Positions 1-7,806 of a stretch of 41,932 bases of DNA are shown here, piece by piece. The DNA is from an uncultured Flavobacteriales bacterium (lineage in GTDB: Bacteria > Bacteroidota > Bacteroidia > Flavobacteriales_E > Vicingaceae). The translations under genes were made by a program, and so were the position numbers. The notes under the pieces were generated by a model. The model was not told where the DNA came from. It searched no databases and saw only the letters and a list, made by a program, of their open reading frames with translations. Location of the stretch: the NCBI GenBank assembly GCA_913048175.1, contig CAJWVX010000011.1, forward strand, positions 1-41,932, in the 5' to 3' direction. Position 1 is the stretch's first letter. The number at the start of each line of letters is the position of its first letter.

Positions 1-8
1 AATGATTT

Positions 9-899
9 ATGGAATTATTTCAAAGCCAAAACATCCTAGATTTTTCTGAACGCTTCAAAACTGACCTAGATTGCAAAGAATACCTATCTAAAATTAAGTG
101 GCAAGATGCTTATAACTGTGTGAAATTTGGTCATAAAAAAAGCCAAATCAGGAAGGATTATTCTCGGACTTGCAATAAATGCAGTCATGCTGAAACTGCT
201 TCATCCAATACATCGTTTCATAAAGTAAAGTTTGGTTTACGTAAAGCATTTTTTATTGCCTTTGAAATGACAACTACAACAAAGAGTTTGTCAGCAAGTC
301 AAATGGGTGTTAGCTATCTTGTTAGCGATAAGACAGCGAGATTATTTATGCATAAAATTAGAGAGGCTCTGAAATCTAGTGGTAATAACCCAATGGAGGG
401 TATTGTCCATGTTTATGAGTTTATAATTGGAGGTAAGGAAAAGGGTGTGGTTGGGCGCAGCTATAATAGTAAGAAGAAGAAAATTGTTTGTTCAGTTGAA
501 CTTACTGACAGCGGAAAGGTCCAAATAATGTATGCCTTGTAAATAGACATTTATTCATCAAAAGATTTAGTAACTATTTTTGAACAACACATAAGTGAGC
601 AAGCAGATGTCACAACTAATCAATGGAGAGGCTATGGTCCTTTCTCTGGAGAATACAAGATCACATAAGAAAAAGGTGTTGGAGGTGTTAATTTTAAAGC
701 TTTACACTATGATTCATCAGTTAAAATCATGGCTAATAACTAGCTACTCTTGGATTCGCCCATTTAATGTTAATAGATATTTAGATGCGTTCTGTTATTG
801 AATAAATAGGTCGTAAGCAAAAAACAATATCCTTAATAATCTAATTGAAAGAATGGTTCATGCAGATAAAAAATATCAAACAGAATTAATATGTTCTTA
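9..899 (+). pseudogene. Decayed IS1595-type transposase
   Basis: The first 177 codons read as the N-terminal half of an IS1595-group (ISXO2-like) transposase. The opening FSERFKTDLDCKEYL block is followed by a zinc-ribbon (CVKFGH, with CNKCSH further on), then TSFHKVKFGLRKAF, TTTTKSLSA, and the catalytic-core strand ending GRSYNSKKKKIVCSVELT. The frame stops at 540-542 (TAA where Lys is expected), yet the same frame goes on with matching sequence (HISEQADVTTNQWRGYGPFSGE, 588-653). The rest is spread over other frames: GVNFKALH at about 685-710, then QLKSWLITSYSWIRPFNVNRYL up to a TGA at 799-801, and NLIERMVHADKKYQTELI up to about 899. At least two frameshifts and two internal stops mean the protein cannot be made. 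Inverted repeats and target duplications were not recognised, so the element ends are approximate. Confidence 0.85.
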
Positions 900-981
900 A
901 CTACTTACCTCTATATTTCTTTAAAGAAATATATGATGTGAACTAATCTAACAAAATTGATTCCTATGTACTTTTAGACTA

Positions 982-1235
982 AAAGTCCGACAGGCTCCTA
1001 GATTAAAACTAGCACATTGGTATAATAAAGTTGAGCAGGCAAATTTAAATCATTTAATACGATTGCTAAGTCTATAGAAATGCGTTATATCCCAATACTG
1101 AACTACTTTAATAATAGAAGTACAAATGCGTCTGCAGAATATTTTAATGCTAAAACTAAAGAGTTTATAGCTCAATTTAGTGGCGCTAAGGATATCAAAT
1201 TCTTTCTATTTAGGTTGACTAAATTATTTACCTAA
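982..1235 (+). pseudogene. C-terminal remnant of a second transposase (ISL3-like)
   Basis: Two overlapping frames together read as the tail of an ISL3-like transposase common in Bacteroidota. One part (982-1052) gives VRQAPRLKLAHWYNKVEQAN; the next (1053-1235), one frame on, gives IAKSIEMRYIPILNYFNNRS, then TNASAEYFNAKTKEFIAQFS, and ends in FFLFRLTKLFT and a stop. The NRSTNASAEyFNAKxKxF block is the recognisable signature. Everything N-terminal is missing and a frameshift lies near 1050, so this is a dead fragment. It abuts the truncated hydrolase pseudogene, which suggests that this element, or a rearrangement at it, removed the hydrolase's 3' end. The family call is from memory of the C-terminal motif. 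Confidence 0.7.
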
Positions 1236-1775
1236 TATATTTTTTGATCCGACAAGTGTTGGTTACAAGCTAAAGTGTCAGTGCTATATTTTCTAAAATA
1301 GTCACCCATTTTCTCAAGAGAGATATCCAAAGCACTATAAGATTTGGAAGCCTCTCTTTTATCACTTAAATAGCTTGTAGTTCCAGTTACTTTACCCAGC
1401 AATTTCCCTTTACCATCTCTCCCATTAGCAGGACAAGAAAAAGCAACTACTTCAACATTATAATTCTGTTCTAATTGATATCCTCTCTCAATAACATCAC
1501 TTAAATCGTTATTAAATCCATGTACAAAAAACAAACAATTTCTTTTCTCAGTTTTTATTTTTAATTGAAGATCCCTAAACACTTTTTCACTAGCATACTC
1601 AGCATTCGAACCTACTCTATATGAATCATTATCAATTATATTCACCTCCCATTTACCTTCCTTTTTGTTAACAGTTCTAAAGTTAATTCATCAGGGTTTT
1701 CATCATTAAACTTTTACCCATAACGCTCTTCTGGTCTACTTTTAATTGAATATTTCTATTGGTAATAATTATCAT
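1232..1775 (-). pseudogene. DUF900-like alpha/beta hydrolase, truncated and frameshifted
   Basis: The longest open piece (1645-1232) contains CLFFVHGFNNDL, where the HGF strand-turn of an alpha/beta hydrolase lies, then VEVVAFSCPANG, YLSDKREASKSYSALD and LEKMGDYF, as in DUF900 proteins. Upstream pieces of the same protein lie in other frames: an ATG at 1775 starts MIIITNRNIQLK; after a single-base deletion in an A run (about 1741) the frame gives SRPEERYG, a TAA stop (about 1718), and KFNDENPDELTLELLT; a second single-base deletion in an A run (about 1667) leads into KEGKWEVNIIDNDSY. The 3' end breaks off at the transposase remnant, losing the part that should carry the catalytic Asp/His. All three lesions plus the truncation argue for a real pseudogene rather than one sequencing error. 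Confidence 0.75.
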
Positions 1776-1879
1776 TGTAAACTTTTTTGACTAAAGTTAA
1801 ATACACAAATTATTACGACAATCCAACCTTTTTCATCTACCAATCGTATTTATAATGTTATCAACCAAAATACTTTCCT

Positions 1880-2275
1880 ATGAATAACGTAGACAGTCAC
1901 GGATTAAAATTTTGCTTTATCAGTAATTCTAATCACAGTTATTTAAACGAATACATCAAAATTTCTCAAAAAGACTTTCGAAAATATTACTCTTTTAAAA
2001 ACTTAAATCTATTAGAGATAAAAGGATTTGATCCTGATGTTATAATTATTGATGAATACTTTAAAAATAAGGCTTACTCCTCAATAATAAATTCTATTAA
2101 ATTGAACTTTAAGCACACTACAATTTATTTCTTATCACCAGAATACACAAACTATAACAGTATTATTCAATCTGTTAATCATAAAACGCATTTCTACTCT
2201 AATTTTAGTATTGATATTTTAAAGCAAATTAACACACAACATGGAAGCCAAAACAATTTTTTAGAGGCAAGCTAA
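1880..2275 (+). CDS. Hypothetical protein, receiver-like fold suspected
   Basis: A 131-residue protein starting at ATG 1880. I do not recognise a family. Its layout resembles a degenerate response-regulator receiver: hydrophobic strand LKFCFISNSN near residue 9, a helix, the strand PDVIIIDEYF near residue 52 (where a receiver has its phospho-acceptor Asp), strand TTIYFLSPEYTN near 80, and a final strand near 105. The usual paired acidic residues at the end of strand 1 are absent (SNSN), so phosphorylation is doubtful. There is no signal peptide or membrane segment, so it should be cytosolic. The 3' end overlaps the convergent phenylalanine hydroxylase gene by 15 bases. The receiver reading is an inference from pattern alone. 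Confidence 0.55.
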   Translation: MNNVDSHGLKFCFISNSNHSYLNEYIKISQKDFRKYYSFKNLNLLEIKGFDPDVIIIDEYFKNKAYSSIINSIKLNFKHTTIYFLSPEYTNYNSIIQSVNHKTHFYSNFSIDILKQINTQHGSQNNFLEAS

Positions 2276-2983
2276 ACTGATTAGCTGCTCTTCATATTTA
2301 TTTAAAGCAGCATACAATTCTTCAAACGAGGGTAGTAAAAAGTATTTTGTTTGAATTACGTTATTATTAAAATCTGTACTAATAATTTCATCTATATCAA
2401 AAAGCCGAATTTCAGTACTCTTTTCATAAATAGTATTGGTTTCACCAAATGAGGAAGTTATTCCTGCTCCGTATATTTTTGTTCCAGCCTCTTGTAATAA
2501 CCCAAATTCAATAGTAAACCAATATAACCGTTGTAGTTCTATAAGAATTTCTTCTGAACCTTTAAATCGAACTCCTATCTCACCCATCTTTTGAGCAAAA
2601 TCTCCATACTCACAATTCATAAATAATGGAATATGCCCAAAAATATCATGAAACATATCTGGCTCTTCCAAATAATCTAATTGAGCCATTGATCTTAACC
2701 AAGTAGAAGAACAAAACTTCTTTCGTGAAAGCAATTCAAAAAAATCACCTACAGGAATTAAACCAGGTACTACCTCAATTGTCCAACCTGTTTTTCTTTG
2801 CAATACATCATTTAATTGCTCAAACTGAGGAATACTATTTGCATTTAACACTTCTGACAATTCCGATAGACAGCTTAAATATGCTAAGCAAGATTTATCC
2901 TCTAAGTTATCTAGTTGTCTTTCAAACAAAGTCTTCCAAACTTTAAAATCTTCTTGAGTATAGTTATCAAATTCTTGTTTCAT
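2261..2983 (-). CDS. phhA: Phenylalanine 4-monooxygenase
   Basis: This enzyme hydroxylates phenylalanine to tyrosine using tetrahydropterin, O2 and a non-haem Fe(II). The signature EEPDMFHDIFGHIP carries two iron-ligand histidines, and YWFTIEFGLL carries the glutamate ligand (H118, H123 and E165 counted from the ATG at 3001). The length of about 240 residues matches the single-domain bacterial enzyme; the regulatory ACT domain of animal enzymes is absent. I favour the ATG at 2983 (MKQEFDNYTQEDFKVW) over the one at 3001, because the upstream ATG directly abuts the T-tract of a hairpin at 3007-3032. The pterin recycling enzyme lies just upstream on the same strand, which supports a shared pathway. 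The 3' end overlaps the convergent hypothetical gene by 15 bases. Confidence 0.95.
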   Translation of the reverse strand: MKQEFDNYTQEDFKVWKTLFERQLDNLEDKSCLAYLSCLSELSEVLNANSIPQFEQLNDVLQRKTGWTIEVVPGLIPVGDFFELLSRKKFCSSTWLRSMAQLDYLEEPDMFHDIFGHIPLFMNCEYGDFAQKMGEIGVRFKGSEEILIELQRLYWFTIEFGLLQEAGTKIYGAGITSSFGETNTIYEKSTEIRLFDIDEIISTDFNNNVIQTKYFLLPSFEELYAALNKYEEQLISLACL

Positions 2984-3001
2984 TCTATTGATTTTTAGCA
3001 T

Positions 3002-3032
3002 AAAAAAAGCTCGGTTCTGTTGAACCGAGCTT
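3002..3032 (-). terminator. Intrinsic terminator or attenuator between phhB and phhA
   Basis: An 11-bp perfect stem (AAGCTCGGTTC at 3007-3017 with its complement at 3022-3032, loop of 4) is followed on the minus strand by a run of seven T (3008-3002). That is a textbook intrinsic terminator for the minus strand. It lies between phhB and phhA, immediately before the first possible phhA start at 3001. It either ends the phhB transcript or attenuates read-through into phhA. Confidence 0.75.
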
Positions 3033-3141
3033 AATATATTTTTAACATACTTTACTGACTCAGTTCTTTTTAAAAATTAAGTGATAGTAATAATATGTAT
3101 TTTGCATTTTCATTTGAACTTCAAAAGTAGCATTAAATTCG

Positions 3142-3456
3142 TTATGAATTCATTCGAGGTCTTTTCTTAGTAGATTCAGCTATAATTTCTTCTATTCTAC
3201 TTGCCAACTCAAAATCATTCATTGTTAAACCATCTACATCATGAGACCTTAACTTTATGTTTAATTTATTATAAGAGTTATACCAATCTGGATGATGATT
3301 CAATTCTTCAGCAACTTCCCCGATCTTAACCATAGCAGCAAAAGCCTCTTTAAAACTTTTAAAGGAAAAGTCCTTTATAATTCTATTGTCATTATAAGAC
3401 CACCCTTTAAGTGTTGTTAAATTAAAATCTATTTCGTTTTCAGTTAATTTTTCCAT
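3142..3456 (-). CDS. phhB: Pterin-4-alpha-carbinolamine dehydratase
   Basis: This enzyme dehydrates the 4a-hydroxy-tetrahydropterin left by phenylalanine hydroxylase, regenerating the cofactor with dihydropteridine reductase. The 104-residue length is typical. The family signature ELNHHPDWYNSYNKLNIKL (H54, H55, P56, W58) and the later SHDVDGLT (H72) provide the catalytic histidines. It is cytosolic with no signal peptide. It lies 158 bases upstream of phhA (start at 2983) on the same strand, separated by a terminator-like hairpin, so co-transcription would need read-through. No other start competes with the ATG at 3456. Confidence 0.95.
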   Translation of the reverse strand: MEKLTENEIDFNLTTLKGWSYNDNRIIKDFSFKSFKEAFAAMVKIGEVAEELNHHPDWYNSYNKLNIKLRSHDVDGLTMNDFELASRIEEIIAESTKKRPRMNS

Positions 3457-3740
3457 CTTTTATTTTTTTTAGATAATCTACCAAACCTTTAATAAGCCAA
3501 AAAAATCACAAAATATGCTAAGACTGTTTTTATTCTTTACAAGGATATAAAAAATTAACTTTTTTCTCTACAATACTCTTATAATTCTCTAAGGTTAAAA
3601 TTTATTACTTTCTATTTTTAGTGTTCTGCTGTACAAAAAAATTAAACGTAAAGAAAATAAATTTTTCGCTAAAATCGCTAAGACTCTTTCTGTTTTAGAA
3701 ATAATTTAAGTCATTTTTTATGCAAAGCTCATCAAATTAC
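3457..3740. other. AT-rich intergenic stretch, no gene seen
   Basis: About 280 bases without a convincing ORF. A short direct repeat, GCTAAGACT followed by a T-rich stretch, occurs at about 3518 and again at about 3677. I see no hairpin of note, and no promoter I would defend for the flanking minus-strand genes. Confidence 0.4.
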
Positions 3741-6722
3741 CTAAGGGTAATCTTTATTTCCTTTTTTAATTGCATTATAAATTACTTGTTGAATATTTGT
3801 TCTAATATTCATCTTTAATAGCTTCTTGTTTTCAGCATTTGGATAAATTCTGTTTGACAAGAATACATAAACGAGATCTTCTTCAGGATCTGCCCAAACC
3901 ATTGTCCCTGTAAAACCTGTATGCCCAAAACTTGCTTGAGAAATACTATCGCAAGTAGGCCCGCCATAACCTTGTAAAAATGGTTTATCAAAACCAGCAG
4001 CACGTCTATTCTCTTTCTCATCATAACAAAACTGGCGCTTAGTAAACTCTCTAAGTGTTGTATCTTTGATATATCTAACATCTCCATAAGTTCCTCCATT
4101 TAAATACATCTGCATTAATTTAGCTAAATCATTCGCATTAGAAAATACTCCTGCATGTCCACCAACACCTCCTAACATTGCAGAACCAGGATCATGAACA
4201 TCTCCCTTAATAACTTGCTTCCTAAAAGTCTTGTCATCTTCTGTTGGAGTTATTCTATCTAAATCAAAACGATCTCGTGGCATATAACCCGTTGTTGACA
4301 TTCCTAAATCAGCATATATATCACCTACATAATCAGCAAGCTTCTCTCCTGTTTGTTTTTCAATTATTTTCATCATAAAATAATATCCCAAATCGCTGTA
4401 ACGATAAACTTTCTCTTTAATCGGGCCTCTAAGTATTCTTTGATAAATGGTGTCAGGATAATATTTATTGATGTAAAAATTTTCTGCTACTCTATGTGGA
4501 TAGGTTTCATTAGAATCTAAACTATATATATCATATTTCGGAACACCCTTAGACATTGTTTTAATGTAAAATGGAACCCAAGCCTGCAAACCTGATTGAT
4601 GTGCTAAAATCTCTCTCAAACCTAAATCACCATATTTCGAAGAATCCGGAATTAAATAACTCAAATAACTACTTAAAGTAGAGTCTAAACTAAACTTATT
4701 ATCATCTTGCAAAAGCATTAAAGAAAGTAAAGAAGCACTAATTTTAGTTATTGACGCTAAATCATAAATATCAGTATTTATTACAGTTCTTTTATTCTCA
4801 TAAGTATGATATCCAAACGATTTATTGTAAATTACTTTTCCTTTCTTAGCCACTAAAATCTGACAACCTGGGTAAGCATGTTCTATAATTCCACTTAAAG
4901 CAATAGAATCGATTCGAAACAAATCACTTTCGTTTATCCCTACCTCTTCAGGCTCAGTATATTTAAACCTATTAATAGATTTAACATCCAATCCAGTACC
5001 TTCTTTAAATTTATCTGAAACACTAACTGGTAATTTTCCGTTAGCTCCAATTCCGCCAAAAATAAGTTGAGCCGATGCCAAATGAGCGTATCTACTATTT
5101 TGATACGCTACAATTAACCCATCCGTTTTTTCAATCTGATTAAATCCTATTAAACTATAAGGATTTGCAAAAACTGTTAGAATTACTCTATTATCCTTAG
5201 TTAAATTAGTAATCATATCTTTAGTTACTGCTGATATTTTATAACTTTTCCAAGGGTTTTTATTTGATTTATGGATAGAAACGATAATGGTATTATAAGT
5301 TCTTAACGTATCTAATAAAGCAGAATTCTTTTTGCTGTCCAATTGCATCACATTAAAATGATCTACTTGATGGTATAATGAAAGCTCATTCTGAAAATCG
5401 TTAACCTTTGCTTCACCTATCACTAAAGAAGCAATCTTTAGTTTACTCAAATCTCTTAAAGGAATAATATTGCTATCATTCTTTAAGACAGTTAACGAAG
5501 CCTCTGAAAGCTTTCTATTCAGTAACTCATATTCTCTTTTATTTAAATCTTCAATTAAGTTTTTCTTTTCAACTTTCTTATAATTATTTAAACCCTCCCA
5601 TTGTTTAGCTCTAAGAATTTTCAAACATCTTTTATCAACCTCTTCTCTAGAAATTTCTCCTGCAGCAATGGCTTTATTAATTTCTGTAATTCCCAATTGT
5701 ACATCTTTGGGAAACAACAACACATCATTTCCTGCTAACAAGGCTTTTACATCTACAACTCCAGGTTGATATAAAGTACTTACTCCTTTCATGTTTAATG
5801 CATCGGTAAAAATTAATCCTTTAAACCCTAAAGAATCTTGCAACAAACGGGTTACAACATTTTTAGATAAAGTTGTTGCTGTATTTTCCTCTTCAGCGTA
5901 AGCTGGAATATTTAAGTGAGCCACCATCATACTCGCTAAACCATTTTCTATTAGCTTATAAAAAGGATAAAGCTCAACAGAATCCATTCTCCCTTTAGTA
6001 TGATTGATTGTTGGTAATGATTTATGGGAATCCTTATCAGTATCTCCGTGTCCGGGAAAGTGTTTTGCATTTGCCATTACATTAACCGATTGCATTCCTT
6101 TCATATATGCAATTCCTTTACTTGCTACATTCTCTTTGTTTTCTCCAAAAGAACGCGCATTAATGATTGGATTTTTAGGGTTAACATTAATATCTACAAC
6201 TGGAGCAAAATTTACGTGAATTCCTAAACGCTTACACTGCTCTCCAATGTCAACACCCATTTCATAAATCAACTGTTCATCTTGAATTGCACCCAGAGTC
6301 ATTTGCCAAGGGTATTTAACTGTACTGTCTAAACGCATAGCCAATCCCCATTCCCCATCTATAGAAACCATTAAAGGTACTTTAGATTTTTTTTGATATC
6401 GATTAATCAATTCTGCTTGTCTTAATGGACCACCTTGCATAAAAATTAATCCACCAATTTTATTTTCGATAACCAATTTTTCAATTTTTGCAACATGATT
6501 AACACCCTGATTAGAATATGCCGCCACCATAAACAACTGAGCTGTTCTTTCATCTGGAGTCATAGTTTTAAATATAGAATCTGCCCAATTTCCTTGAACC
6601 TCTAAAAATGGCGGATCATTCTCGTTATCGATAATGATATTATTTGACAATGGCTTTACAAATGCCGTTGTTATGACAAGTAATAAAACCAATCCTATTC
6701 CTATTATTTTTTCTACTTTCAT
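3741..6722 (-). CDS. Secreted GH3 beta-N-acetylglucosaminidase fused to a beta-lactamase-like domain
   Basis: An N-terminal signal/anchor segment is followed by a glycoside hydrolase family 3 domain of NagZ type (residues about 55-385 counted from the ATG at 6734). It carries the loop KHFPGHGDTDKDSH (H229 and D231 region, the NagZ acid/base dyad) and the nucleophile D311 in IFTDALNMKGV. A GH3 C-terminal domain spans roughly 405-580. Residues about 600-990 form a beta-lactamase/PBP4*-type serine hydrolase with SITK (S661, K664), Y779-S-D781 at the second motif and H938-T-G940 as the third. This fusion is common in Bacteroidota and is thought to act on peptidoglycan fragments in the periplasm. 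YSD instead of YxN is slightly unusual. The start at 6722 gives the cleaner signal peptide; 6734 is possible. Confidence 0.92.
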   Translation of the reverse strand: MKVEKIIGIGLVLLLVITTAFVKPLSNNIIIDNENDPPFLEVQGNWADSIFKTMTPDERTAQLFMVAAYSNQGVNHVAKIEKLVIENKIGGLIFMQGGPLRQAELINRYQKKSKVPLMVSIDGEWGLAMRLDSTVKYPWQMTLGAIQDEQLIYEMGVDIGEQCKRLGIHVNFAPVVDINVNPKNPIINARSFGENKENVASKGIAYMKGMQSVNVMANAKHFPGHGDTDKDSHKSLPTINHTKGRMDSVELYPFYKLIENGLASMMVAHLNIPAYAEEENTATTLSKNVVTRLLQDSLGFKGLIFTDALNMKGVSTLYQPGVVDVKALLAGNDVLLFPKDVQLGITEINKAIAAGEISREEVDKRCLKILRAKQWEGLNNYKKVEKKNLIEDLNKREYELLNRKLSEASLTVLKNDSNIIPLRDLSKLKIASLVIGEAKVNDFQNELSLYHQVDHFNVMQLDSKKNSALLDTLRTYNTIIVSIHKSNKNPWKSYKISAVTKDMITNLTKDNRVILTVFANPYSLIGFNQIEKTDGLIVAYQNSRYAHLASAQLIFGGIGANGKLPVSVSDKFKEGTGLDVKSINRFKYTEPEEVGINESDLFRIDSIALSGIIEHAYPGCQILVAKKGKVIYNKSFGYHTYENKRTVINTDIYDLASITKISASLLSLMLLQDDNKFSLDSTLSSYLSYLIPDSSKYGDLGLREILAHQSGLQAWVPFYIKTMSKGVPKYDIYSLDSNETYPHRVAENFYINKYYPDTIYQRILRGPIKEKVYRYSDLGYYFMMKIIEKQTGEKLADYVGDIYADLGMSTTGYMPRDRFDLDRITPTEDDKTFRKQVIKGDVHDPGSAMLGGVGGHAGVFSNANDLAKLMQMYLNGGTYGDVRYIKDTTLREFTKRQFCYDEKENRRAAGFDKPFLQGYGGPTCDSISQASFGHTGFTGTMVWADPEEDLVYVFLSNRIYPNAENKKLLKMNIRTNIQQVIYNAIKKGNKDYP

Positions 6723-6850
6723 AGCTATCATCAAAAAAATAAAATTAGCGTTTATACAAGCCTAACGTTTTATTGTTCTCAGGTCTTATTAACAATGGAT
6801 TATTTATATCCTAGATTGTTTAAAACTCTTGATTAAAAGTTCGATTAAAA

Positions 6851-6883
6851 TTGAGTCATTTCTTGTTTATTCAGCTATTTTTG
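6851..6883 (+). promoter_or_regulatory. Bacteroidota-type promoter for the transketolase operon
   Basis: TTG at 6851-6853 and TATTTTTG at 6876-6883 (matches TAnnTTTG), with a 22-base spacer. The -7 element lies 33 bases before the ATG at 6916 and inside the longer reading frame that begins at 6829. That supports 6916 as the true start. Confidence 0.55.
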
Positions 6884-6915
6884 CAATCTTAAAATCACTC
6901 ACTAAAACAAGAAAA

Positions 6916-7761
6916 ATGCCAACAATCGTTGAATTAGAAAAAACAGCAAGTCAGGTAAGAAGAGATATTGTAAGAATGGTAAACGGAGTAATGTCAGGAC
7001 ACCCTGGAGGATCTTTAGGTTGCGCTGATTATTTAGTTGCTTTATACTTTGAAATTATGAAGCATAATGCTGCTGATTTTAATATGGATGGTACAGATGA
7101 AGACATCTTTTTTCTATCAAACGGACATATTTCTCCTGTTTTTTATAGTGTTTTAGCACGTTCTGGATACTTTGATGTTTCAGAATTAGCAACTTTTAGA
7201 AAATTAAATACAAGATTACAAGGACATCCAACTACACACGAAGGTTTAGAAGGAATTAGAATAGCAAGTGGATCTTTAGGGCAAGGTTTATCAGTAGCAA
7301 TTGGAGCTGCTGAAACAAAAAAACTAAACAACGATAAAGGAATAGTTTTCACATTACATGGTGATGGAGAGATACAAGAAGGGCAGATTTGGGAAGCAGC
7401 AATGTATGCAGCTCATAACAAAATAGATAACTTAATTTCCGCTATCGATTACAACCACAAACAAATTGATGGTGACATTAGCGATGTATTGGACTTAGGA
7501 GACATTAAAGCAAAGTGGCAAGCTTTTGGATGGGACGTAATGGAAATGAACGGAAACAACATGCAAGAAGTAGTAAATAAAGTTAATAAAGCTAAAACGC
7601 ACTTAGGCAAAGGAAAGCCCGTTATGATTATTATGAAAACGGAAATGGGTCAAGGAGTTGATTACATGATGGGAACTCACAAATGGCACGGAAATGCTCC
7701 AAATGAGGAACAATTAGCATCGGCATTAGGCCAATTAGAAGAGACTTTAGGAGACTACTAG
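6916..7761 (+). CDS. tktA: Transketolase, N-terminal (thiamine diphosphate-binding) subunit
   Basis: This is the pyrophosphate-binding half of a two-subunit transketolase in the non-oxidative pentose phosphate pathway. In the 281-residue product, SGHPGGSLG (H29) and FLSNGHISP (H71) are substrate-site histidines. The ThDP/Mg2+ motif begins HGDGEIQEGQIWEA (G149-D150-G151-E152) and closes with DYN (N180). The reading frame is open upstream to 6829, but the ATG at 6916 (MPTIVELEK) fits the family N-terminus and lies just after a promoter. The pyrimidine-binding half is encoded at 9192-10139, with another gene in between. Split transketolases are normal in many bacteria and archaea, so this is not a truncation. 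Confidence 0.95.
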   Translation: MPTIVELEKTASQVRRDIVRMVNGVMSGHPGGSLGCADYLVALYFEIMKHNAADFNMDGTDEDIFFLSNGHISPVFYSVLARSGYFDVSELATFRKLNTRLQGHPTTHEGLEGIRIASGSLGQGLSVAIGAAETKKLNNDKGIVFTLHGDGEIQEGQIWEAAMYAAHNKIDNLISAIDYNHKQIDGDISDVLDLGDIKAKWQAFGWDVMEMNGNNMQEVVNKVNKAKTHLGKGKPVMIIMKTEMGQGVDYMMGTHKWHGNAPNEEQLASALGQLEETLGDY

Positions 7762-7806
7762 TTATTGGTATTTTGTTTTTAAATTTTAACACATAACAAC
7801 CAAACA

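Noticed and set aside
595-801. Separate 68-residue protein
   Set aside because: It is a frameshifted piece of the transposase remnant, shown by the KSWLITSYSWIRPF block.
6829-6915. Longer start for the transketolase N-terminal subunit
   Set aside because: The extra residues do not fit the family N-terminus, and a TTG/TAnnTTTG promoter lies inside them.
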